A DNA stretch of 64,000 nucleotides from Leptolinea sp964420995 (GTDB lineage: Bacteria; Chloroflexota; Anaerolineae; Anaerolineales; Anaerolineaceae): the NCBI GenBank assembly GCA_964420995.1, contig CAYQUX010000015.1, forward strand, positions 1 to 64,000. The letters are read 5' to 3'. How positions within the stretch are numbered: position 1 is the first letter of the stretch; each line of letters opens with the position of its first letter. Positions 50,511 through 59,509 of this stretch are shown piece by piece. Position numbers and translations under genes: made by a program. The notes under the pieces were generated by a model. It saw nothing but the letters and a program-made list of their open reading frames with translations, ran no database searches and had not been told where the DNA came from.

Positions 50511-51407
50511 ATGAAAGAATGGCTGGTGACCTGGTTCAAAGCAGCCCGGGCGCCGTTTCTGGTGGTCAGTTTGCTTCCGGCTTTGCTGGGCGGTGCTGTC
50601 GCGGCTGCCCGTGGGCCAATTTCAATGGGTATTCTTATCGCCTCGGTAATCGGGGTGGTTATGGCGCATTCCGCCGCCGATTTCATTGACGATTATTTTG
50701 ACTACAAAAAAGGGAACCTCGGAAATAAGACCGAGCAATTCCATGACAGCCCGTTAATCGACCAGAAAGTAACCCTTAACCAGGTTCTGGTGGCCATCGT
50801 CATCTGTCTGGCAATTTCACTGGCGACTGGATTGTTTGTCTTCATTCAGGTGGGTATGCCCATTGTCTGGATGGTGCTCATCGGTACGTTCATTGTGTTC
50901 TTCTACACCTCTCCACCGGTAATGCTCAACTACCGCGGCCTGGGCGAAACCGCCATATTTCTGGCTTTTGGGCCGATGATCGTCATTGGTGTGTTTGTGG
51001 CGCTGGTTGGCAAGTTTGACTGGGAGCCGCTGATCATCTCGCTAGTGCCGGGTGTGTTCACCATGGGGGTCGTGCTGGTGAGTAACACATTTGACTTTCA
51101 CGATGATATAAAGTCTGGCAAGCGGACTTTTGCCGTGCGTTTCGGTCAGGCAGCCGCTGTGCGCCTGATGGCCGTCAGTTCGGTGATCGCCTATCTTGGG
51201 ATCGTCCTTGGCGTCGTCCTGGGGATCATCCCGGCATGGACTCTGATCGTGCTCATCACCATCCCCATGGCGTATGACGCGGTGAAATTCACAGCCGGGT
51301 TCAAAGATGAAACCCGCTACAAAGCGGCCATGACAAAAGCCATCGCCCTGTCATCTGTCGCCTGCATTCTTCTGCTGGTTGCATATGGAATAGTGATTTT
51401 AACGTAG
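50511..51407 (+). CDS. UbiA/MenA family prenyltransferase
   Basis: A 298-residue membrane enzyme with eight to nine helices. The two metal-binding motifs are intact: HSAADFIDDYFDYKKG (near 50-65) and VSNTFDFHDDIKSGKRTFAV (near 188-207). It should transfer a polyprenyl chain to an aromatic or other acceptor, as MenA does in menaquinone synthesis. With a class 2 PyrD in the window a quinone pathway is expected, but the acceptor is not shown. AGGAAAAAAG precedes the ATG. Confidence 0.9.
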   Translation: MKEWLVTWFKAARAPFLVVSLLPALLGGAVAAARGPISMGILIASVIGVVMAHSAADFIDDYFDYKKGNLGNKTEQFHDSPLIDQKVTLNQVLVAIVICLAISLATGLFVFIQVGMPIVWMVLIGTFIVFFYTSPPVMLNYRGLGETAIFLAFGPMIVIGVFVALVGKFDWEPLIISLVPGVFTMGVVLVSNTFDFHDDIKSGKRTFAVRFGQAAAVRLMAVSSVIAYLGIVLGVVLGIIPAWTLIVLITIPMAYDAVKFTAGFKDETRYKAAMTKAIALSSVACILLLVAYGIVILT

Positions 51408-51484
51408 GTTGGGTTGACCGGTCAGCACCGGAACCAACTCAATACACAAATATCTTGCCAATATAAAAGCCCGGTCAACCCAAC
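51408..51484. repeat. 14-bp inverted repeat after the UbiA gene
   Basis: Perfect arms GTTGGGTTGACCGG (51408-51421) and CCGGTCAACCCAAC (51471-51484) around 49 bases. No T-tract follows; it may be a small palindromic repeat or a weak terminator. Confidence 0.6.
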
Positions 51485-51564
51485 AGGGTCTGTCGGGATT
51501 AAAGCATGTCCATACACCATCATTTGCCATCTTCCCGGAAGTACACCGGAGGCGTGAAGATAGG

Positions 51565-51692
51565 TTGTCATCCTGACCGAAGGGAAGGATCTCGGGTTGC
51601 AAAAAACGTTGGCTGCTATTTATAAGGTTACACATGTTGGTTTTTCTATTGCGATGGATTTAAGAGATGTTTCGCTTCGCTCAACATGACAA
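51565..51692. repeat. MITE-like unit A
   Basis: A 128-base element from TTGTCAT to ATGACAA (terminal inverted repeats). Inside, CCGAAGGGAAGGATCTC near the left end and GAGATGTTTCGCTTCGCTC near the right. A CCCGGAAGTACACCGG-type spacer lies on both sides. Confidence 0.85.
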
Positions 51693-51738
51693 CATTCCTG
51701 TTATCCTCCCGGAAGTACACCGGGGGCATGACGATGAG

Positions 51739-51866
51739 TTGTCATCCTGACCGAAGGGAAGGATCTCGGGATGCAAAAAACGTGGGCGGCTATTTAAAAG
51801 GTTACTCATATTGGATTTTCTATTGTGATGGATTTAAGAGATGTTTCGCTTCGCTCAACATGACAA
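51739..51866. repeat. MITE-like unit B
   Basis: Also 128 bases with the same TTGTCAT/ATGACAA ends, 174 bases after unit A. Its right spacer runs into the N gap. Confidence 0.85.
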
Positions 51867-51881
51867 CATTCCTGTTATCCT

Positions 51882-51981
51882 NNNNNNNNNNNNNNNNNNN
51901 NNNNNNNNNNNNNNNNNNNNNNNNNNNNNNNNNNNNNNNNNNNNNNNNNNNNNNNNNNNNNNNNNNNNNNNNNNNNNNNNN
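51882..51981. other. Assembly gap of 100 N
   Basis: Exactly 100 ambiguous bases, the usual placeholder for a gap of unknown length. It falls in the spacer between repeat units, so the array probably collapsed in assembly and the real copy number is unknown. Confidence 0.95.
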
Positions 51982-51991
51982 TGACGATGAG

Positions 51992-52121
51992 TTGTCATCC
52001 TGACCGAAGGGAAGGATCTCGGGATGCAAAAAACGTTGGCTGCTATTTATAAGAAGTTACTCATGTTGGTTTTTCTATTGCGATAAATTTAAGAGATGTT
52101 TCGCTTCACTCAAAATGACAA
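51992..52121. repeat. MITE-like unit C
   Basis: A 130-base copy with TTGTCAT/ATGACAA ends and a few substitutions and a small insertion relative to A and B. Confidence 0.85.
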
Positions 52122-52129
52122 ACAGCAGT

Positions 52130-52290
52130 CATCCTCCCGAAAGGACAACGGGACGGTGTGACCGATGGGAAGGATGTCTCCATACCAACAACACAGGCAG
52201 CAATTCAATGAGTAGCTGCCTGTGTGTTATCTGCCGCGATGGACATACGAGATGTTGCACCGGAGTTCACATCTCTTCAATGTCAAGAAA
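52130..52290. repeat. Degraded fourth unit with internal hairpin
   Basis: Traces of the spacer (GTCATCCTCCCGAAAGGACA) and of the element (TGACCGATGGGAAGGATG and ACGAGATGTTGCACC) are visible. An 11-base hairpin ACACAGGCAGC / GCTGCCTGTGT at 52191-52225 is peculiar to this copy and may terminate the minus-strand gene that follows. Confidence 0.6.
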
Positions 52291-52293
52291 GGC

Positions 52294-52740
52294 TTATTTC
52301 AGCAATTCTTCCAGAATCTCAACACTGTCCTTAATGCATCCATCGCATCGCTTGGGTATGATGCCTTTGGCCGAAGCATCCGCGCGAGCCGCTGGATCAT
52401 TCATGTCAAACCCGAGGATATCGTTGCATCGCACAGCACCAGTGCGTTCTTTGAATCGACGGACAAATTCCTGATCAAGAGCGTAAACCTTTTCTTTAAT
52501 CGCTTTATTGGCTTCCCCATCCATGGAGGAGACCCCATATTTCATCCCCAGGACGAGAATACCGCCGCTTATGGCGCCGCATACCTCACCCTGGCGGCCA
52601 ATGCCTCCGCCCAGTCCGAGCGCCATTTTCTGCGCGATTACTTCGTCGATCCCGAAATCTTCACTGAAAACACTGGCCACGCACTGGGCGCAGCCAAATC
52701 CACTGGTATGGCGGGCCAGGGCTTTTTCTACTCGCGTCAT
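52294..52740 (-). CDS. C_GCAxxG_C_C family redox protein
   Basis: A 148-residue soluble protein. The family signature is GFGCAQCVASVF (near 14-25), then GEVCGAISGGILVLG, and C-terminal RCNDILGFD and KRCDGCIKD supply the remaining Cys. Members are predicted redox or metal-cluster proteins, often near electron-transfer genes. AGGAGAGTGA precedes the ATG. It is divergent from the Cys-rich gene at 52816. Confidence 0.9.
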   Translation of the reverse strand: MTRVEKALARHTSGFGCAQCVASVFSEDFGIDEVIAQKMALGLGGGIGRQGEVCGAISGGILVLGMKYGVSSMDGEANKAIKEKVYALDQEFVRRFKERTGAVRCNDILGFDMNDPAARADASAKGIIPKRCDGCIKDSVEILEELLK

Positions 52741-52815
52741 GTTATCACTCTCCTGTGAAAAAATTTACGTCAGAGCGTAATTGTATCCAATTTTTCCGGT
52801 ACAATGCGAAATGAT

Positions 52816-53523
52816 ATGGAACCCATACCTGTTCACACTCCCCGGCTGGACATCCCGGCATTTTATGCTGGATTCAATTCCCCGATCACCCTCGAGGACT
52901 GCGGGAAATTTTGCGCTCCACATAATCCATACGGCAAACCTTTCTGCTGTGATATCTGCCGGGCGGTTCCGGTGGCCTACCGCCAGGAGTGGGAATTTCT
53001 TTCCGCGCATACTGACCTGTGGCACGAATGGCGCGGGGACGAATGCACCGCCGAACCGGTCAACCCTCAGGAGATGCGCGCCGCGACCCCGGAACACCTG
53101 ATGTTGCTGGCCTGCAAGGGGCCGCAAGCCTGCCAACGGGAATTCCGCGCGTCAAGCTGCCGGCAATTTCCTTTCTTTCCCTATGTCACGTCAGCCTACC
53201 GATTCATCGGGCTGGCGTATTACTGGGATTTCGAACCCGTGTGCTGGATTATGAGCAACCTTGACCGGGTGACCGACCAGTACCGCCGGGAGTTCATCAG
53301 CACCTATGATGAAATCTTTAATCAGTGGCCGGATGAATTTGAGAGCTACGCGGCTATGTCTGAAGAGATGCGGGATTATTATTCCGGAGAAAAACGTCGT
53401 TTCCCCCTGCTTCACCGCAATGGCCGATCGTACCTGGTCAGTCCAACCAGCGAAAAATTGCAGCCGGTTCCCGCTTCCAGTCTCAAGCGGTACGGGTTTT
53501 ATTCCACTCAGGCAATTGTTTGA
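52816..53523 (+). CDS. Cys-rich protein, possibly YkgJ-like
   Basis: A 235-residue soluble protein. An N-terminal cluster DCGKFCAPHN with FCCDIC and a later ACKGPQACQ with SSCRQFPFFPY give a spread of Cys that resembles, but does not exactly match, the CxxxCxxCC-type YkgJ metal-cluster proteins. The ATG at 52816 is chosen because a TACAAT box ends ten bases upstream and overlaps the earlier ATG at 52804; no ribosome site is seen. Function unknown. Confidence 0.7.
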   Translation: MEPIPVHTPRLDIPAFYAGFNSPITLEDCGKFCAPHNPYGKPFCCDICRAVPVAYRQEWEFLSAHTDLWHEWRGDECTAEPVNPQEMRAATPEHLMLLACKGPQACQREFRASSCRQFPFFPYVTSAYRFIGLAYYWDFEPVCWIMSNLDRVTDQYRREFISTYDEIFNQWPDEFESYAAMSEEMRDYYSGEKRRFPLLHRNGRSYLVSPTSEKLQPVPASSLKRYGFYSTQAIV

Positions 53524-53607
53524 TGCACCATCCGAAGAATCCTGTACTGCTGTGTATATAATACAGGTAATCTGCAACCGATCCTTAATCCTGGAGGAGA
53601 TGTCATC

Positions 53608-56600
53608 ATGAAAAAACAGTGGATATTTGGCATCCTGATCTTTAGTCTGGTGGCTTCTTCTTTAAGCTGTGGAATAACGGTTGACCTGGGATCTCCATTC
53701 GCCAGCAAAACACCAATCCCACCCACAGACACAGTTACCCTGCCACCGCCCACCTCTACCGCCATTCCGCCAACACCCACGGCAACGGCAACAGCGCTTC
53801 CCAGCCCTACGGTAGAGATCGCTCAAGAGGTTTTACCGGCCGTTGAAGAGCAACCAACCGCTGAACCAGTGGTTGAACCTTCACCTACCCTGCCGCCCCG
53901 GCTTCTGAAAATAAATCCGGAGAATAGCGCAAACCTGGCCTTCCAGAGAATGTCGGGGATAGGGCAAGGTTCGCTCCAAAAAATAGACATTTCACCGGAT
54001 GGCAAGACCATCCTGTTCGCGTATTCCAGCCGGTTAATCATGCTCAACATGAGCGATTTCAGTATTCTCTGGCAAGTGGAACCCGGACGCTACATTACTG
54101 ATATTGCGTTCACGAAAGACGGCAGCCATCTGATTTCATGTTCACCCGGTGGTATGGTGGAAATGCGCGATATTGCCACCGGCAGTTCCCTGGGAACGAT
54201 CATCCCCCAACAGGAGGGAGTGCGTTCCCTGTCGCTCTCCGCGCACGCGGAATATTTCGCTGTTCTTGATTACAGCGGAGTCACTACCATCTGGGATGTT
54301 ACCACCGGCAAAAAAGCCCAGGATAATAATGGCAAATCCAGCCCGGGAGGAATCAACAGCATCCTTCTGTCTCCCGGAGGCGGCACGTTGTTGATCGATG
54401 GGATTGATTCAAAGGTCAACAAACAGGTGCAGCAATGGGATGTTACCACCGGCAATTACAAGATCGGCCTGCTGGGTGTCATCCAGGAAATGGTGAACTG
54501 GAAGTTCTCGCCGGAAGCCAAACGGATCTTTGGAGTCAATACCCGCAGTCTGACGGCCGCGCCATCCAACACCCTCACAGCCTGGAACGCGTTGAATGGC
54601 ACCATTATCAAACGTTATCCGCAAATTGGCATCATCGCCGATTACAAAATATCACCCGACGGTGCGTCCATCCTGGCAACCACCAATGATGGCAAACTTC
54701 ACCTGCTTGACACCGAGTCGGGAACCAAAAAGGGAGAATTCACCGGTTTGAACGGCATTATTGCCGGCATGGCATTCACACCGGATAATCAGGGCGCCAT
54801 CACCGTCACGACAGACGGAAAACTTTCCCTGCTGGATATGGTCAGTCTGGCTGCTGTGAAACAGGCTGATTTCTTTTTCCCCTTATCGCGATCCCTGATA
54901 TCGCTCTCTTCCGGAGGGGAAAAGGGCGCTTTCCTTTCGGCAGACCGTAAGACCGTGGGTGTGGTGGATTTGGCTCAAATGAAAGCCGCAAATTCATTTG
55001 GACCGGAAGAATATTCGATGACCATCCCGACCATTTCTTTATCCGGGAAACTGGTAGCCGCCATCGATGAAAAAAATCGGTTGATGATCTGGGACACGAC
55101 CAGCGGCAGGAAAGTTCAATCCTTTGAATTGAAAACCCGTCAACCCGTAAAAAAGATGGAATTCACCCCGGATGACAAAATGCTGACCACGCTTAGCAGC
55201 GGCCAGGCCATCTTCTGGGATGTTGCCAGTGGTAAAAAATTGAAGGAGACGACCGGTCAGAATGATTTTGCCATTTCCCCGGTGGAAAAGACCATCGTCA
55301 CAGACAGCACGGACAATAAACTGTATTTCTCGAATGTGGATACCGGAAAATTGCTCAACACCACCGTCGCTGAGGTCGTTCACAGCATTTCATTCTCGCC
55401 TGATGGTCAATACCTGGCCATTGGCGCGCGGAAGAATCAGCCGGTGGAACGCGGTCTGGTAAATATGATCTATCAGATTAACGCAACCTCCAAAGAGCGG
55501 CTGCCGGTCGAAATACTGGAAATTCCCGGCACGCCAGTCAGCACAGCGTATTCACCGGATATGCGCGTGCTGGCTGCCACTGATTCACAGGGTAATGTTT
55601 TCGTGTGGGATCTCAGTAACGGTCAGAAACTCCATTCCATCGAAGGAATCGTCTCATATCCCAGCACTGTGACCTTTAATAATGATGGCACCATTTTGTA
55701 TGTATGCGGTGGAGATTCAACAATCAACAGAATAACCGCCGCGTTATCCAATAATGCCTCTCAATCGCAGGCTGAGACTTCTACCGAGAGTTCCGCCATC
55801 CCTGAACTTTCACAGCAACCATATACTCATTCCAAAGGTTCCGTGACGGTGAATCTCCCTCTGAACTGGAAACTGGAAGAGCAGAGTCCGCTGACGTTCA
55901 CATCTGTAGCTCCAGACGCACGAGGAATTATCGCCTTCCTGGCGGTCAACACGCTGAATCCTTTGACCGATGAAGGCTTTTTGAACTATATCGATGGATT
56001 TGAAAAATCTGTCAGCCTGAATAGTGAAGGATATAAGGAAATAAACCGCAGTGTGGAACCCGCCAAAGGAACCGGATTCGTTTCCAAAACCATCACCATA
56101 TCTGGCAAGGAATACATGTTTGAATCTAATTACACCAGAGTTGGCTCGGTGATTTACATTATGAACTTTATGACCGAGAAGAACTACGTCGAGCTCTACC
56201 TTTCGCTTTATCAGGGTGTTTTCGCCAGTCTTAACGTGAACAAGGAGTATGTCAGCCAGCAGATTCCCTATAGTGATCTGGGAAATATATCAGATCCGGG
56301 TGGCAAATTTACCTATTCCGTCCCCACAGGTTGGGGTAAGGATGTAAAGAGTTACGCTCAACCGGTAACCTACTCCTCGCCCGAAGGCACGGGTGAAATT
56401 CACCTTGAAGTTATCCCGCTTCCAACCGGGGATGATTGGCAGAAATTTATCGCCCTGCAGACTATCCTGGAGCAGCAGGACCCGTCCGCTGCCATTGTAG
56501 ACCGGCTGAAGGAGGAAAACCAGACCTGGCGGATCATCTACAAGTTGCCGGGTATTGACCGCAACGGAATAATCATGGGTATGAGTCTGGATGGAAATTT

Positions 56601-56694
56601 GCAAATTATGAATGTCCAATATCCGGCCGAATATGAAAAAGAATATCTGCCCCTGACGAAAAAAGTGATTGACAGCCTGAAGAAGACGGAATAA
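53608..56694 (+). CDS. Large lipoprotein with WD40-like propeller and two PsbP-like domains
   Basis: A 1028-residue exported protein. The lipobox is SLSC near residue 21, followed by a Thr/Pro linker (about 28-75). Residues about 105-715 hold repeated SPDGKTILFAYSS and VWDLSNGQKLHS-type blades of a WD40-like beta-propeller, probably two. The C-terminal 280 residues contain two related units (KGSVTVNLPLNWKLEEQ and GGKFTYSVPTGWGKDV) like the PsbP/DUF1795 fold. A surface binding or sensing role is inferred. GGAGGAGATG precedes the ATG. Confidence 0.88.
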   Translation: MKKQWIFGILIFSLVASSLSCGITVDLGSPFASKTPIPPTDTVTLPPPTSTAIPPTPTATATALPSPTVEIAQEVLPAVEEQPTAEPVVEPSPTLPPRLLKINPENSANLAFQRMSGIGQGSLQKIDISPDGKTILFAYSSRLIMLNMSDFSILWQVEPGRYITDIAFTKDGSHLISCSPGGMVEMRDIATGSSLGTIIPQQEGVRSLSLSAHAEYFAVLDYSGVTTIWDVTTGKKAQDNNGKSSPGGINSILLSPGGGTLLIDGIDSKVNKQVQQWDVTTGNYKIGLLGVIQEMVNWKFSPEAKRIFGVNTRSLTAAPSNTLTAWNALNGTIIKRYPQIGIIADYKISPDGASILATTNDGKLHLLDTESGTKKGEFTGLNGIIAGMAFTPDNQGAITVTTDGKLSLLDMVSLAAVKQADFFFPLSRSLISLSSGGEKGAFLSADRKTVGVVDLAQMKAANSFGPEEYSMTIPTISLSGKLVAAIDEKNRLMIWDTTSGRKVQSFELKTRQPVKKMEFTPDDKMLTTLSSGQAIFWDVASGKKLKETTGQNDFAISPVEKTIVTDSTDNKLYFSNVDTGKLLNTTVAEVVHSISFSPDGQYLAIGARKNQPVERGLVNMIYQINATSKERLPVEILEIPGTPVSTAYSPDMRVLAATDSQGNVFVWDLSNGQKLHSIEGIVSYPSTVTFNNDGTILYVCGGDSTINRITAALSNNASQSQAETSTESSAIPELSQQPYTHSKGSVTVNLPLNWKLEEQSPLTFTSVAPDARGIIAFLAVNTLNPLTDEGFLNYIDGFEKSVSLNSEGYKEINRSVEPAKGTGFVSKTITISGKEYMFESNYTRVGSVIYIMNFMTEKNYVELYLSLYQGVFASLNVNKEYVSQQIPYSDLGNISDPGGKFTYSVPTGWGKDVKSYAQPVTYSSPEGTGEIHLEVIPLPTGDDWQKFIALQTILEQQDPSAAIVDRLKEENQTWRIIYKLPGIDRNGIIMGMSLDGNLQIMNVQYPAEYEKEYLPLTKKVIDSLKKTE

Positions 56695-56725
56695 GCGGGC
56701 TGTTTCACGCAGGTCAATTAACCAT

Positions 56726-56766
56726 AAAGAGAATGGGAGCCTCGTTGATCCTATTCTCTTTTTTTC
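56726..56766 (+). terminator. Intrinsic terminator
   Basis: Stem AAAGAGAATGGGA / TCCTATTCTCTTT (one wobble), loop of about ten bases and a run of T, after the propeller lipoprotein gene. Confidence 0.82.
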
Positions 56767-56868
56767 TCTCTTTTCGGCAGTTGGCATTGGTTATTTGAAA
56801 CGCTACAATTACTAGCAGTGGTGGAATGACGACTCCCGGATGGGGAACTGGTGAATGAGGTGAAACCA

Positions 56869-59313
56869 ATGAAAAGAAAGACGCGAGTATCTGTTTTTTC
56901 ACTTTTCCTGATCGTTTCCCTCGCATTGGGAATCATCCTTCCGGTATATGCCTCTGGAGTGCCGGAACAACCACAGGGAGCGGCCCTGCCTTCAGGGTAC
57001 GATGCCGGTCAAGTTAACAGCTTTGGTATGACCCCGCTGAAAGAATGGACGGAAATGACCTACACGCCCCAGGGTGATGATCTCCCGATCCAACCAGATA
57101 CTATTGAAAATCTGGCCGTCACCAGCGGCTTGACCAATGACCAGACCGCCTTTCTGATGAAGAATGGATTTGTGGTCATTCATTCCAGCGAGGCGCAATT
57201 TGCCGATATCCGCGATCAAGTAGCTGAAAAGTATGGCCAGCCATATTACCTGACGACTGACGCGGCATACCACGCCCTGCACATTAACTTTGACGCCCTG
57301 CTGAAACAATTGGAAAAAGAGATCTTGAAAAAAGAAGCTGCATCCATTGTAGCGGCCACGCTGAACAACCTCATTGGTGAAACCGCCAGTGTGCAGGGAA
57401 CCAGCCTGCAACCCGACATGCAACTCGCGCAGAGTTATCTGGCAGTGGCACTCGCACTCCTGGATGAGAACGCCGGGATACCCGACCCACTAAGTGGTCG
57501 CATCCAGCCGCAGATCGAACAGATCATGGCCGCTGCCGGACGCGATAAATCCGCCCTGATCCCGAATTTTGAGGACGATTACGGCGCGTACAAGCCAGTC
57601 GGGCACTATGCCGGCAGCCCCGACCTTGAGAGCTATTTCCGGGGAATGACCTGGATGGGCCGCGCGGCGCTGAAATTCAAGGATATTGAAAACCCCGGGT
57701 TTAAACCAAACCGTGTGCCGCTGATCATCTCACTGGCCATGCGGTCAGACGAAAAGACCTGGCAGAAATACTCACAATTGATGAAGACACTGGGCTTTAT
57801 CATCGGTCCGACGGACGATGGCGGCCCGGTGGAAGTGCTGGCACTGATGGATTCGGTCTATGGAAAAAATGCCATCCTGAAAGACCTGGCAGATGATCAG
57901 GCCTGGCAGGAATTCCTCGCCAGGGTGGATGAGTTGCCAGAGCCGCAGATAAATTCGACCTTTGCCAACACCACCATGGCCCTGAAAGCCGAGCGCAGTT
58001 GGAGGTTGATGGGGCAGCGCTTTACCCTGGACGCCCTGATGTTCCAGAACCTGGTCTTTGACAAAGTGGGATCGGATACCAAAAAACGTGAATTCCCCTC
58101 AGGATTGGACGTGATGGCTGTAATGGGATCGGATGCCGCGCTGGACGCTCAGAAAGCGGCCGGTGAAGATAATTATGATAACTATCTGAGCCAGATAGAA
58201 AAACTGAAGAAGCTGGTCAAAACCCAGAAACAATCAGATTGGCTGGATACGTTCTATTCCGGCTGGTTATTCGCGTTCATCCCCCAGGTCGGGCTTAAGG
58301 GTGGCGGCTACCCATCCTCCATGCGTACTTTCGCCTGGCAAAATAAGGAACTGAACAGCGCGCTGGGTAGCTGGGCGGAATTAAAGCATGACACTGCCCT
58401 GTATACCAAGATGGCTGAATTCATGGGCGGAGGCGGCCCACCATCCGCGCCCCCACCCCCCGGGTATGTGGAGACAAACCCGAATGTGTTCTATCGTCTG
58501 GCGTATATCGCCGGTTCGCTAAAAGAAGGACTTGAACTTCAGGGGTATGATACGGCGCAACAGGAAGACTTCCCTGAACCCGGAGCCGACATGCCCTATG
58601 AAAACCTGTTGCGGGGGATGGGAAACCTGGCCAGGCAATTGAACCGCCTGGGTGATATTGCCGCCAAAGAATTGCGCGGCGAGCCGCTGACGGAAGAAGA
58701 CCGCTATACGATCATTACTCCTCTGGGCGCGATTGAAGACCATGTTGATTTCGGCAGGCGTACCGGGCAGAATCTGGAGTATCCACCCGTGCCGGTGGTC
58801 GCCGCCGTCTCCGGCGCGCAAAACGAGGTGCTGGAAGCCGGTGTTGGCAAGGTTGACCGCATTTTTGTGGTCGTGCCCATCAACGGCAGGCTGCAGGCCG
58901 CCCAGGGCGGGGTTTTCACGTATTACGAATTTAAACAGCCGCGTTCCAATCGCCTGACGGATGAGGAATGGCGCAAGAAGCTGGAAGGCGGCACGCCTGA
59001 TTTGTTACCGTATACTGCCCAATATCTGAAAAAAGATGGGAAACCTGTGGATATTCTGGCCATGCGCGTCGGGGATGTCTATAAGATTTCTGAGGCTGGC
59101 GCCAGCCCACCATTAAATGTCCGCGCCAATCCGTCAAAGTCAGCCGCTGTGCTCTACAAATTAGGACGTGAAACCTACTTTGAAATTTTCGAAGGTCCTC
59201 AAAAAGCCGACAATATCACCTGGTGGAAGATCAAAGTGTTTTACACCACCGAAGATCGCATCGGCTGGGTGGCAGAGAATCAACTCTGGTACGACCGGGC
59301 GCATGGTCAATGA
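56869..59313 (+). CDS. DUF3160 domain secreted protein with C-terminal SH3b
   Basis: An 814-residue exported protein with a signal peptide (about 1-29). The DUF3160 domain fills about 60-740 and shows PYYLTTDAAYHALHINFDALL, its best-known block, and later YETNPNVFYRLAYI-type segments. The last 70 residues are SH3-like (PPLNVRANPSKSAAVLYKL, then RIGWVAENQLWY). DUF3160 proteins are large surface proteins of unknown role in Chloroflexota and others. The ATG at 56869 is preferred to the GTG at 56851 because GAGGTG precedes it. Confidence 0.9.
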   Translation: MKRKTRVSVFSLFLIVSLALGIILPVYASGVPEQPQGAALPSGYDAGQVNSFGMTPLKEWTEMTYTPQGDDLPIQPDTIENLAVTSGLTNDQTAFLMKNGFVVIHSSEAQFADIRDQVAEKYGQPYYLTTDAAYHALHINFDALLKQLEKEILKKEAASIVAATLNNLIGETASVQGTSLQPDMQLAQSYLAVALALLDENAGIPDPLSGRIQPQIEQIMAAAGRDKSALIPNFEDDYGAYKPVGHYAGSPDLESYFRGMTWMGRAALKFKDIENPGFKPNRVPLIISLAMRSDEKTWQKYSQLMKTLGFIIGPTDDGGPVEVLALMDSVYGKNAILKDLADDQAWQEFLARVDELPEPQINSTFANTTMALKAERSWRLMGQRFTLDALMFQNLVFDKVGSDTKKREFPSGLDVMAVMGSDAALDAQKAAGEDNYDNYLSQIEKLKKLVKTQKQSDWLDTFYSGWLFAFIPQVGLKGGGYPSSMRTFAWQNKELNSALGSWAELKHDTALYTKMAEFMGGGGPPSAPPPPGYVETNPNVFYRLAYIAGSLKEGLELQGYDTAQQEDFPEPGADMPYENLLRGMGNLARQLNRLGDIAAKELRGEPLTEEDRYTIITPLGAIEDHVDFGRRTGQNLEYPPVPVVAAVSGAQNEVLEAGVGKVDRIFVVVPINGRLQAAQGGVFTYYEFKQPRSNRLTDEEWRKKLEGGTPDLLPYTAQYLKKDGKPVDILAMRVGDVYKISEAGASPPLNVRANPSKSAAVLYKLGRETYFEIFEGPQKADNITWWKIKVFYTTEDRIGWVAENQLWYDRAHGQ

Positions 59314-59509
59314 TTTGTGACCTTCGGAAGTATTGAAAGAAATTCGCAGTATTCAAAATTCAGATTTTTCTTATAATTTAACCTTGAACGGGATATTCAC
59401 GATTTCCTCATAGCCGCAGCCTGAATTCTCGTTCATTCAAGTTGCGATTCAAGCAAACCAGATCATCAAGTAACTGTAAAAAGAAGTATGCGGCCGTAAG
59501 GTGCCATCC

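Larger units (their letters stand above)
51485..52293. other. Repeat-only region containing an assembly gap
   Basis: No gene is supported. It is filled by three MITE-like units with shared spacers, a degraded fourth unit and 100 N. Confidence 0.8.

Noticed and set aside
51525..52290. CRISPR array
   Set aside because: The units are about 128 bases with similar spacers, far longer than CRISPR repeats, and no cas genes are nearby.
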